This document shows positions 25,768-32,886 of a stretch of 64,000 nt of DNA, one piece after another; position 1 is the stretch's first letter, and the number at the start of each line of letters is the position of its first letter. The position numbers were made by a program, and so were the translations under genes. The stretch covers positions 62,001 through 126,000 of the forward strand of contig NZ_BONW01000034.1 in NCBI RefSeq assembly GCF_016862915.1. Reading direction: 5' to 3'. Under the pieces are notes generated by a model, which saw nothing but the letters and a program-made list of their open reading frames with translations, ran no database searches and was not told where the DNA came from. The DNA is from Plantactinospora endophytica. GTDB lineage: Bacteria > Actinomycetota > Actinomycetes > Mycobacteriales > Micromonosporaceae.

Positions 25768-26295
25768 GTGCCCGCATCCCGTTGTGACCTACTCCGATGG
25801 CAGTTCGACCTGACCTGGTCGCTCTGTGAATACCACCTCGAACGACTGGCGCCCGCCCACCTCCTGTGGGAGCCCGCCGCACACTCCTGGACCGTACGCC
25901 CCGACGGCGCCGGCCGGTGGACGCCGGACTGGTCGGACACCGAGCCCGAGCCGGTCCCGGTCCCCACGGTCGGCTGGCTCACCTGGCACATCGGCTGGTG
26001 GTGGAGTGTGACCATCGACCACGCCCGGGGGCGGACCCCACGCGACCGTACCGAGGTCGGCTGGCCCGGCGACCTGGACACGACGATCGCCTGGCTGCGT
26101 GACCTCCGTACCGAGTGGCTGTCGGTGCTCGACGGGATGACCGAGGCCGACCTCGACCGGACCGCGCCGTTTCCGTGGCAGGACGATCCGGCACACACCG
26201 TCGCGCACATGGTGGCCTGGGTCAACGCCGAGCTGATGAAGAACGTCGCCGAACTCGGCCAGCTCCGGCTGCTGCACGACGCGCGGTCGGACTGA
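25768..26295 (+). CDS. DinB-family protein
   Basis: 175 residues forming a four-helix bundle of the DinB/YfiT type. The GTG at 25768 follows GAGG. Candidate metal-binding histidines are in LTWHIGWWWSV and TVAHMVAWVNAEL. Members include mycothiol- and bacillithiol-dependent enzymes and maleylpyruvate isomerase relatives. Actinomycetes make mycothiol, so a thiol-transfer role is possible but not shown. Confidence 0.85.
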   Translation: MPASRCDLLRWQFDLTWSLCEYHLERLAPAHLLWEPAAHSWTVRPDGAGRWTPDWSDTEPEPVPVPTVGWLTWHIGWWWSVTIDHARGRTPRDRTEVGWPGDLDTTIAWLRDLRTEWLSVLDGMTEADLDRTAPFPWQDDPAHTVAHMVAWVNAELMKNVAELGQLRLLHDARSD

Positions 26296-26447
26296 CGCTG
26301 TCCCAGCAGGACGGTCCATAGGGAACAGTCTGCTCCGGACGATCACCCCGGCCCGTCTTTCCGCAGGAAAACGGCTCTTGACTCGGCTCAGTATGGTGTC
26401 CGAGTCCTGAGCAAGATCGGCGGAAATGATGGTTGTGAGGTAGGTAG

Positions 26448-27674
26448 ATGCGGGGATTCCGAATTGCGGCGGCGATCGCGCTCGCGGCCGGCGGCCTTGC
26501 CGTCGGCGCCAGCCCGGCCAGCGCCGCGGCGGATACCACGGCACCGGTACTGGGCGACATCACGGTCACCCACGAAACGGTCGCGGTGGCCGGCCTGGAC
26601 CTGGTCCCGGTGACCATCGCGGTCGAGCTGACCGACGAGTCCGGGGTGAAGGTGGTCGACGAGTCCGGGGAGATGCGTCCCGGCATCGTGCTGAGCCGGG
26701 AGGGTGGCCCCACACCCGCCGACCGTGGAATATCGGCGGCCGACCTGAAGCTCACCTCCGGTACCGAGAAGGACGGGGTGTGGAGCGCGACCGTCCACGT
26801 ACCGTCCACCTGGGACGGACGGTGGCAACTGAGCCAGGTCATCGCCGTCGACACGGTCGGCAACCGTCTCGACGTCGACCCCCGCACCGTCGGCAAGACC
26901 CGGACCCTCCAGGTCGACGGCACCAACCTGCCGGCGGTGACGCTGCGGTTCACGCCCGACCCGGTGGTCGGCAACGGCCCGCTGACGATCGAGGGACGGT
27001 TCCACTACACCGACACCGGCGAGGGCATCGCCAACCAGCCGATCCTGCTCGGCGTCGAAGGGGGCTGCGTCGAGGGCCGGGCGAAGCCGAACCTCACCAC
27101 CCGGGCCGACGGCACCTTCTCGAAGGTGGAGTCCGCGCCGAGCCGCCTCACGTACTGCGTCGGCATCCTCCGGCCGCCGACCAAGGAGCACCAGAACGAC
27201 TTCATCGTCATCACGTCCGAGGTACCCCGGATCAAGCCGGCGGTCACCGTCGCCGCCAGCGAGACCACTGTCGCGCCCGGCACGAAGGTCACCTTCACCG
27301 GCACCGCGGTGCCGGCGGTCGCCAGCAAGGCGGAGCTTCAGGTGCAGGAGGACAGCACCTGGCGGACCGTCGACAGCGGCGACCTTGAGTCGCTCACCCG
27401 GTTCACCCTGGACGCCACGCAGCAGGAGGTCGGGACCTACCGCTACCGGGTCGTCGTACCCGACGACGATCCCGACCTGGTGGGCATCTCGGAGACGATC
27501 ACCGTCGAGGTGACCGAGTCCGGCGGTGGCGGCGCCGGCGGCGGAACCCTGCCGATCACCGGCGCGCCGCTGTCGGCCCTGCTGATCGGTGGGGCGGTGC
27601 TGCTCGTCGGTGGCGCCGGCCTCGTCGTGGCCGGGCGACGGCGTCGCGCACCGGTGACGGCGAGCGAAGACTGA
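26448..27674 (+). CDS. LPxTG cell-wall-anchored surface protein
   Basis: 408 residues. It has an N-terminal signal peptide (IAAAIALAAGGLAVGASPASA) and several Ig-like or bacterial beta-sandwich regions (DTTAPVLGDITVTHETV; VTVAASETTVAPGTKVTF). A Gly-rich hinge is followed by the sorting signal LPITG at about residue 366, a hydrophobic helix (LLIGGAVLLVGGAGLVVAG) and RRRR. Sortase would cleave after the threonine and link it to peptidoglycan. No sortase gene is in the window. The role is unknown; ligand binding or a structural role is likely. The ATG follows GAGG by about seven bases. Confidence 0.9.
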   Translation: MRGFRIAAAIALAAGGLAVGASPASAAADTTAPVLGDITVTHETVAVAGLDLVPVTIAVELTDESGVKVVDESGEMRPGIVLSREGGPTPADRGISAADLKLTSGTEKDGVWSATVHVPSTWDGRWQLSQVIAVDTVGNRLDVDPRTVGKTRTLQVDGTNLPAVTLRFTPDPVVGNGPLTIEGRFHYTDTGEGIANQPILLGVEGGCVEGRAKPNLTTRADGTFSKVESAPSRLTYCVGILRPPTKEHQNDFIVITSEVPRIKPAVTVAASETTVAPGTKVTFTGTAVPAVASKAELQVQEDSTWRTVDSGDLESLTRFTLDATQQEVGTYRYRVVVPDDDPDLVGISETITVEVTESGGGGAGGGTLPITGAPLSALLIGGAVLLVGGAGLVVAGRRRRAPVTASED

Positions 27675-27679
27675 TCCAC

Positions 27680-27717
27680 CCGGGTCGGGGTCCGGAACGA
27701 ACCGGTCCCCGACCCGG
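27680..27717. terminator. Bidirectional terminator, LPxTG gene / XRE regulator
   Basis: Perfect 11-bp stem (27680-27690 with 27707-27717, left arm CCGGGTCGGGG) with a further CCGG/CCGG pairing inside, between two converging genes. Confidence 0.75.
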
Positions 27718-27801
27718 CATCGTCGTCCGGCCCCGGGTCGGGCAACGACGGCCGGATGGCGGTCGGCCGGCTCCAGGTCGGGGGCCGGCGCGGAGGGATG
27801 G

Positions 27802-28653
27802 TCAGCCGGACACCACGCGCAGGCCGTGTGGGCGGTGGTGCAGGCCGTGGAGGGCGGCTCCGGTCGCGGCGTCGGCGGGCAGGTAGACGATCAGCCGCTG
27901 GTCGTCCTCGGCGGACAGGTCGAGCATCTCGTACGCCAGGCGCAGTTCACCCACCTCCGGCTGCACCCACCGCACGATGCCGCTGGACCTCGGTAACCCC
28001 GGCACCGTGCCGACCCGGCCCACGAACGCGTCACCGGCGCTCCGGGTCAACTCGTCGGCAAGACCCGCCACGTGCCGGTCCGCCCGGAACGGGCCCTGCT
28101 TGAGCAGCGCCACCTGCTCGTCGGCAACATGGTCCCAGTCGGGGTACGCGGTCCTCGCCCGCTCGTCCGTGAAGACGTACCAGGCGAAGTTCGGCATCGG
28201 CGCGTCCAGCAGGCCGATCGGTCCCGCCAGCCGCTCGAAGCCGGCCGTCCGGCCGACGATCTCGTTCAGCCGGTTGAGCAGGATGGCCGGGGTCGGCTCC
28301 AGCCGCTCCAACAGTGCCCGCACGGTCGGGCGTACGTCCCGGCCGGGAACGGCGTCGCCCATGCAACTGAAACCACTGCCGGACGCCTTGCTGAGCCGGT
28401 ACAGGTGGACCCGCTGGCTCGGGGTCAGCCGCAGCGCCTCGCCGAGAGCGGAGAGCACCTGCGGGGACGGGTGCCGGTCGCGGCCCTGTTCGAGTCGGGT
28501 GAGGTATTCCACGCTGACTCCGGCGAGCATCGCCACCTCGGACCGGCGCAGCCCCGACGTACGCCGCCGGGGCCCGGCCGGCAGTCCCACCTCGGCCGGA
28601 GTGATCGCCGCCCGGCGGCCCCGGAGGAACATCCCCAGCTCGTTCTCGCTCAC
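27802..28653 (-). CDS. XRE-family regulator with MmyB-like sensor domain
   Basis: 283 residues from a GTG start. The N-terminal helix-turn-helix (LRRSEVAMLAGVSVEYLTRLEQGR) is followed by an MmyB-like ligand-binding domain, about residues 100-275, which in this family binds fatty acids or related hydrophobic ligands (FAWYVFTDERARTAYPDW; AYEMLDLSAEDDQRLIVY). It is divergent from an FAD oxidoreductase gene across 151 bases. In actinomycetes such regulators commonly control a neighbouring redox enzyme, so that gene is the likely target. Confidence 0.92.
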   Translation of the reverse strand: MSENELGMFLRGRRAAITPAEVGLPAGPRRRTSGLRRSEVAMLAGVSVEYLTRLEQGRDRHPSPQVLSALGEALRLTPSQRVHLYRLSKASGSGFSCMGDAVPGRDVRPTVRALLERLEPTPAILLNRLNEIVGRTAGFERLAGPIGLLDAPMPNFAWYVFTDERARTAYPDWDHVADEQVALLKQGPFRADRHVAGLADELTRSAGDAFVGRVGTVPGLPRSSGIVRWVQPEVGELRLAYEMLDLSAEDDQRLIVYLPADAATGAALHGLHHRPHGLRVVSG

Positions 28654-28804
28654 TTTCCGAACCTAACAGCCGTACGGCGCCCCGATGGTGTCCCTGTCCC
28701 TACCACCATCGGCCCGGCCTTCCTGCCATCCGCCCCGGCTCGCAGAGTCGACACCGTGAGGGGCTGCGGAGACGATCGCGGCCCCGTTCCTCGGAGGGTG
28801 TGCT

Positions 28805-29893
28805 GTGGCTTCCACTGTGGTGGTAATTGGCGGCGGATACGGCGGAATCAGCGTGGCGAAAGCGCTCGACGACATCGCCGACGTCGTCCTGGTCGAGCCT
28901 CGGGAGACGTTCGTGCACAACGTCGCCGCGTTGCGGGCGGCCGTCGACCCGGACTGGACCGAGCGGATCTTCATCCCGTACGACGGTCTGCTGACCCGTG
29001 GCACGGTGCTCCGGGACAGTGCGGTCCGGGTCCGGCCGACCGCCGTGGAGCTCCGCTCGGGTACCCGGATCGTGGCCGACTACATCGTGCTGGCCACCGG
29101 CACGAGATCTCCGTACCCGGCGAAGCTCGACGTCGAGCAGGCCGCGGACGGCGCGGCCAAGCTCCGGGCCACCCGGGCGGAGTTGGCCCGCGCCGACCGG
29201 GTGTTGCTGCTCGGCGCCGGGCCGGTGGGGCTGGAGTTCGCCGGAGAGATCAAGTCGGCCTGGCCGGACAAGGCCGTCACGGTGGTCGACCCGGCCGCCG
29301 ACCTGGTCTCCGGCCGGTTCCCGGACGAGTTCCGCGCCGAACTGCGGCGCCAACTCGGCGAGTTGGGTGTGGAACTGGTGCTCGGCACGTCGCTGCGCGA
29401 ACTGCCGGGCACCGATCCCGGCCGGACCGGCGGTTTCACCGTGACGACCGGGTCCGGGGTCGAGATCACCGCCGACATCTGGTTCCCCTGCTACGGCGCA
29501 GCCATCGACACCGACTACCTCGGCCCGGAGTTGCGCCCGGCCCGCCGCGCCGACGGGCGTATCACGGTCACCACGGACCTGCGACTTCCCGGCCAGCACA
29601 CCGTCTTCGCCGTCGGCGACGTCACCGCGCTGCCCGAGTTGAAGATGGCCCGGGCCGCGCAGGCCCACGCCCAGGTGGTGGCCGAGAACATCCGCACGTT
29701 GCTCCAGGGCGGCGGCACCCTGGCCAGCTACCGGCCGGAGGAGGACGCCATCGTGCTGCCGCTCGGCCCGAAGGGCGGCGTCACCTACGCCTCCGAGGTC
29801 GGCGTACTGGGCGCCGGTCCGAGCGCGGATCTCAAGGGCGGCCTCTTCCTCGACATGTACCTCGAACTGCTCGGCGCGGTCGTCGCGCGTTGA
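28805..29893 (+). CDS. FAD-dependent pyridine-nucleotide oxidoreductase (NDH-2/AIF-like)
   Basis: 362 residues. The GTG at 28805 follows GGAGGG. The N-terminal FAD-binding Rossmann motif is VVVIGGGYGGISVAKAL, the second (NAD(P)) motif is VLLLGAGPVGLEFAGEI, and the flavin-contacting segment is TVFAVGDVTALPELKMA. It lacks active-site cysteine pairs, so it is not a disulfide reductase. It probably oxidises NAD(P)H and passes electrons to a quinone or an unknown acceptor. The last 15 codons and the stop are duplicated just downstream. Confidence 0.9.
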   Translation: MASTVVVIGGGYGGISVAKALDDIADVVLVEPRETFVHNVAALRAAVDPDWTERIFIPYDGLLTRGTVLRDSAVRVRPTAVELRSGTRIVADYIVLATGTRSPYPAKLDVEQAADGAAKLRATRAELARADRVLLLGAGPVGLEFAGEIKSAWPDKAVTVVDPAADLVSGRFPDEFRAELRRQLGELGVELVLGTSLRELPGTDPGRTGGFTVTTGSGVEITADIWFPCYGAAIDTDYLGPELRPARRADGRITVTTDLRLPGQHTVFAVGDVTALPELKMARAAQAHAQVVAENIRTLLQGGGTLASYRPEEDAIVLPLGPKGGVTYASEVGVLGAGPSADLKGGLFLDMYLELLGAVVAR

Positions 29894-29975
29894 CCGACCG
29901 GGCTCGGATCGCTCTCGACATGTACCTCGAGCTGCTCGGCGCGGTCGTCCCGCGTTGACCGACCGGGCTCGGATC
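29849..29975 (+). repeat. 65-bp tandem duplication of the oxidoreductase gene end
   Basis: Copy 1 begins at 29849 inside the last codons; copy 2 at 29914 repeats CTCGACATGTACCTCGA and the stop region to 29975 with two mismatches in 62 bases. Because 65 is not a multiple of three, the second copy is in another frame and lies after the stop, so the protein is unchanged. Confidence 0.95.
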
Positions 29976-30024
29976 CGTGCGGAGCCAGCGGGGTCGTCTT
30001 GCCCGACCCGGTTAACCTGGCGGA

Positions 30025-30486
30025 ATGCTGAAGGCCCGCAAGCTGACGGTCTGGCGCAGCCGTTACGAGGTCACGGTCCGGGGCCGGGTGGTGACGACCT
30101 GGGACGACGCGTTCTGGCGCAGCGGTGGTGAATTCGAGCTGGACGGCCAGCACTACCAGGTGCGGGGCAACGCCTGGGGGAACCGCTACCGGATGCTCGA
30201 CGCGGCGGGCGGAATCGTCGCCTCGGCGGACCGGGTCGGCCGCAAGCGATGGACGGTGCAGGCCGCCGAGCAGACGTACCACTTCCAACGGGTCTCGTTC
30301 TTCGGCAGTGAGCAGGAGTTGCACGCCGGCGGGCGCCGGGTCGGGTCGGTGCGGCGGACCAGCTTCTGGCGCGGGGACGTCGTCGCCGACCTGCCCGGCC
30401 TGCCACTGCCGGTGCAGATCTTCGTCCTCGGCGTCGTCATCACGATGTGGAACCAGCAGTCCGCCGCAGCCGCCGCGTCGAGCTGA
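30025..30486 (+). CDS. Conserved hypothetical protein, LURP-one/Tubby-like beta fold
   Basis: 153 residues with no signal peptide. It is made of short alternating strands (SRYEVTVRGRVVTTW; ELDGQHYQVRGNAWGNRYRM; IVASADRVGRKRWTV) as in LURP-one-related or Tubby C-terminal proteins, and ends with a hydrophobic segment (LPVQIFVLGVVITMW) that could insert in the membrane. Function is not known. The family resemblance is by pattern only. Confidence 0.7.
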   Translation: MLKARKLTVWRSRYEVTVRGRVVTTWDDAFWRSGGEFELDGQHYQVRGNAWGNRYRMLDAAGGIVASADRVGRKRWTVQAAEQTYHFQRVSFFGSEQELHAGGRRVGSVRRTSFWRGDVVADLPGLPLPVQIFVLGVVITMWNQQSAAAAASS

Positions 30487-30560
30487 AGCCGATCCGGCGT
30501 ACCCCGCCGGGCGGCCGAGTCGGCGTCCCGGGGATCGTCGGGCCGGCGCAGGTACCCGTG

Positions 30561-30701
30561 GCGCCACCGGGCGGGCGACACCCGCCCGGTGGCCACCCGT
30601 CCGTCCCGGATCGGTCTCCGGAACGCGTCGATATCGTCCGCACCTGGGAAACGACATCCCATCCCCACGACGGCGATAGCCGAACGAGCCCCCGATGTCA
30701 C
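30561..30701 (-). pseudogene. Remnant of a polyketide synthase ketosynthase N-terminus
   Basis: From a GTG at 30701 the minus strand reads ARSAIAVVGMGCRFPGADDI and then DAFRRPIRDGRVATGRVSPARW. This is the opening of a type I polyketide synthase ketosynthase domain (IAVVGMGCRFPGA is diagnostic). The match fades after about 45 residues and the active-site Cys, His and His regions are absent; beyond, the frame overlaps an unrelated gene on the other strand. It is therefore a decayed or recombination-derived fragment, not a functional enzyme. A phosphopantetheinyl transferase gene lies 11 kb away but no intact polyketide gene is in the window. Confidence 0.8.
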
Positions 30702-31054
30702 CGCTCCAGTAGACCCGGTACGCCTTTCATCCGGCTTACATCCCGACGTCCCGACACCCCGACGACCGCGCCACCCGACCCATTCCCGGGCACCTGGCCT
30801 GGTCACCCGGCAGCCCGATCGGGGGTCACGCGGTCAGGGGTCGGGGCGGATCGGCGCTGTGGTGGTCGCGCGACGTCGGGCACAGGGCCAGCGTCAGCCG
30901 CTGTCGCGCCCGGCTCCGGTCGACTCAATCGGCAGCCAGACCCGCACGATCATCGTCAACATCTCCCCCACTCGTACTGCGCGGTCGGGCAGGCGACCGG
31001 GGCGGCGCTGACCAGGCCCGGCCGGACCGCACGCGGCATGTCCGGGTGAGCGAG

Positions 31055-31074
31055 TTCCGAAAACCTTTTCGGAA
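31055..31074. promoter_or_regulatory. LacI-type operator 1
   Basis: TTCCGAAAA-CC-TTTTCGGAA, a perfect 9-bp inverted repeat around a two-base centre, 122 bases upstream of the LacI start. It is the right size and symmetry for a LacI dimer. Confidence 0.7.
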
Positions 31075-31165
31075 GATAGCGAGCGGTTCACCCGACTGTC
31101 AACCCTTCCCGCGAAGGGGCAAAGTACGCCGAAGTCGGCCTAGACTAGAATCCTGATTGCTCGGC

Positions 31166-31196
31166 CTTTTCGAAAAGCGGTCCGAAAGGATTTCGG
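31166..31196. promoter_or_regulatory. LacI-type operators 2 and 3 over the start of the LacI gene
   Basis: CTTTTCGAAAAG at 31166-31177 is a perfect 12-base palindrome. CCGAAA-GGA-TTTCGG at 31182-31196 is another, ending on the GTG start. All share CGAAAA/TTTTCG half-sites with operator 1. Occupancy would cover the ribosome-binding site region and block transcription. Confidence 0.65.
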
Positions 31197-32272
31197 TGGT
31201 CAGACAACGTTCCCAATCAGTCACCCTGAGCGACGTGGCGCGACGGGCCGGGGTCTCGGTGGCCACCGCCTCCAAGGCACTCAACGCGCGCGACGAGGTC
31301 GCCCCGGCCACCCGCCGCCGGGTGTTGGAGGCGGCCGAGGAACTGTCCTTCCACCCCAACGCACTGGCCAAGGGGTTGATCTCGGGGCGTACCCGGACGA
31401 TCGGTCTGCTCACCGACGAACTCGGCGAACGATTCGCCTTCCCCGTGCTGCTCGGCATCGAGAACGCACTCGGCAACGAGCAGATGTGCGTACTGCTCTG
31501 CGACGCCCGGGGCGACGTCATCCGGCGCCGGCACTACATCCGTACCCTGTTGGCCCGGCAGGTGGACGGCTTCATCATCCTGGGCGACTCGAACGACATC
31601 CGTCCCTCGCTCACCCAGGACATCCCGGTCCCGGTGGTCTACGTCTACGGCGAGTCGGACGACCCGAAGGACCTCTCCGTGCTCGCCGACGACGCCGGTG
31701 GCGCCCGGCTCGCGGTAGAGCACCTCGTCTCACTCGGCCGGCGCCGGATCGGGCACATCACCGGCCCGGAGACCTACCGGGCCGCCCGCGACCGGGTGAC
31801 CGGCCTACACTCGGTACTCGCCGAGGCCGGACTGCCGCTGGCCGGCGGTGACCCGCTCTACGGCGAGTGGTCCCAGCGCTGGGGCAGGCATGCCGGCCGG
31901 ATGCTGCTCACCGCCGATCCGGACATCGACGCGGTCTTCTGCGGCAACGACCAGATCGCCACCGGCGTCGCCGAGACACTGCTCGACCTCGGCCGCCGGA
32001 TCCCGGACGACGTGGCGATCGTCGGGTACGACAACTGGGAGGTCTTCGCCGCCGACTGCCGACCGCCGCTGACCACCGTGGACCTGAACCTGCAACAGCT
32101 CGGCGCGACGGCGGTCAAGCAGCTCTTCGCCGCGCTGGACGGCGAACGGGCCGCCGGGGTGATCCGGCAGCCCTGCCGGCTGGTCGTCCGGGAGTCGACC
32201 GGCCCGGTCGCCTCGCTCGGCGCCGCCCGTGGCGCCCGAACCGACGTGATCCCACGGACTGTACCGACGTGA
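31196..32272 (+). CDS. LacI-family regulator, probably autoregulated
   Basis: 358 residues. The GTG at 31196 follows AAAGGA by five bases; an upstream ATG at 31157 lies inside the operator array and has no ribosome site. The helix-turn-helix (VARRAGVSVATASKALNARD) and hinge (PNALAKGLISGRTR) precede the sugar-sensor domain (GNDQIATGVAETLLDLGRR; DNWEVFAADCRPPLT). Three palindromes sit just upstream, which implies autorepression. The C-terminal tail runs into an 18-nt tandem repeat and stops there because of a five-base interruption; see findings. The regulated sugar genes are not nearby. Confidence 0.92.
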   Translation: MVRQRSQSVTLSDVARRAGVSVATASKALNARDEVAPATRRRVLEAAEELSFHPNALAKGLISGRTRTIGLLTDELGERFAFPVLLGIENALGNEQMCVLLCDARGDVIRRRHYIRTLLARQVDGFIILGDSNDIRPSLTQDIPVPVVYVYGESDDPKDLSVLADDAGGARLAVEHLVSLGRRRIGHITGPETYRAARDRVTGLHSVLAEAGLPLAGGDPLYGEWSQRWGRHAGRMLLTADPDIDAVFCGNDQIATGVAETLLDLGRRIPDDVAIVGYDNWEVFAADCRPPLTTVDLNLQQLGATAVKQLFAALDGERAAGVIRQPCRLVVRESTGPVASLGAARGARTDVIPRTVPT

Positions 32273-32389
32273 TCCCACGGACGGACGGCGTTTCACGGAC
32301 CGACGGCGCCCCACGGGCTGACGGGATCACCCGGGCGAACGGGGTTGCCCGGGCCAACGGGATCACTCGGGCCGACGGGGGTTGCCCGG
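32240..32389 (+). repeat. 18-nt tandem repeat, about 8 units
   Basis: Units such as ACCGACGTGATCCCACGG (32240-32257 and 32263-32280), then six degenerate units to 32389. Between the first two units lie five extra bases (ACTGT, 32258-32262). Read in one frame the units encode six-residue steps RTDVIP, RTDGVS, RADGIT and RANGVA. Confidence 0.9.
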
Positions 32390-32511
32390 GCCGATCGCGG
32401 GTAATCCGGGCGGCTGCCGCCGGCCGGTGCGGGCGGCGAAAACCGACAACCGCCGGACCCCCTCGCACCCCTGGGGCATGCTCAGGTGGTGGACGGCGGA
32501 GGGAATACGGC

Positions 32512-32823
32512 GTGAAGAACTACGACGACGACTGGACGGACGACCAGCGCGCGCTGTACGACGAGTGCTACGACCTGGGCGAGTCCTGGGCCGGTGATCC
32601 GGAGACCGACGCCGAGCAGCTCCAGGACGTGATCAACCTCGCCGAGGCCGACGAGGACGAGCTGGCCGACGTCGATCTCAGCTATCCTCCGCTGATCGAC
32701 GCGGTGGCCGAGGCGACCGGGGAACAGGTGACCAGCGTGACCGCGGATCGGGACGACCCGGCGTTCCGGGGCTTCGTCGACGGTGCACGACAGGGCGCCG
32801 AGGAGGACGTCTTCGGCCTCTGA
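32512..32823 (+). CDS. Small acidic hypothetical protein
   Basis: 103 residues from a GTG at 32512 with GGAGGGA upstream. It is very acidic (NYDDDWTDDQRALYDECYD; NLAEADEDELADVDL), with no signal peptide or membrane segment. I do not recognise the family. The open frame continues upstream through the 18-nt repeat to near the LacI stop without interruption, so it may once have been part of a longer protein. Its codon use (G or C in third positions) supports a real gene. Confidence 0.75.
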   Translation: MKNYDDDWTDDQRALYDECYDLGESWAGDPETDAEQLQDVINLAEADEDELADVDLSYPPLIDAVAEATGEQVTSVTADRDDPAFRGFVDGARQGAEEDVFGL

Positions 32824-32886
32824 TCCGGCGACAGCCGCTGGCCGTGGCGGAGGAGGTCGTCATGCAGGCGTCTGCCGGCGGCGGGA

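Larger units (their letters stand above)
30487..31195. other. Gene-poor region with a ketosynthase remnant and an operator array
   Basis: 709 bases without an intact gene. It holds a ketosynthase fragment on the minus strand (30561-30701), an unrecognised stretch at 30720-31050, and LacI-type palindromes at 31055-31196. A 65-codon minus-strand frame at 30894-31091 was not accepted as a gene. Confidence 0.6.

Noticed and set aside
28072-29958. 628-codon frame overlapping the XRE and FAD oxidoreductase genes
   Set aside because: Shadow frame. Its end merely happens to run through the 65-bp duplication.
30894-31091. Small minus-strand gene of 65 codons
   Set aside because: It ends inside the operator region with no ribosome site and no recognisable motif.
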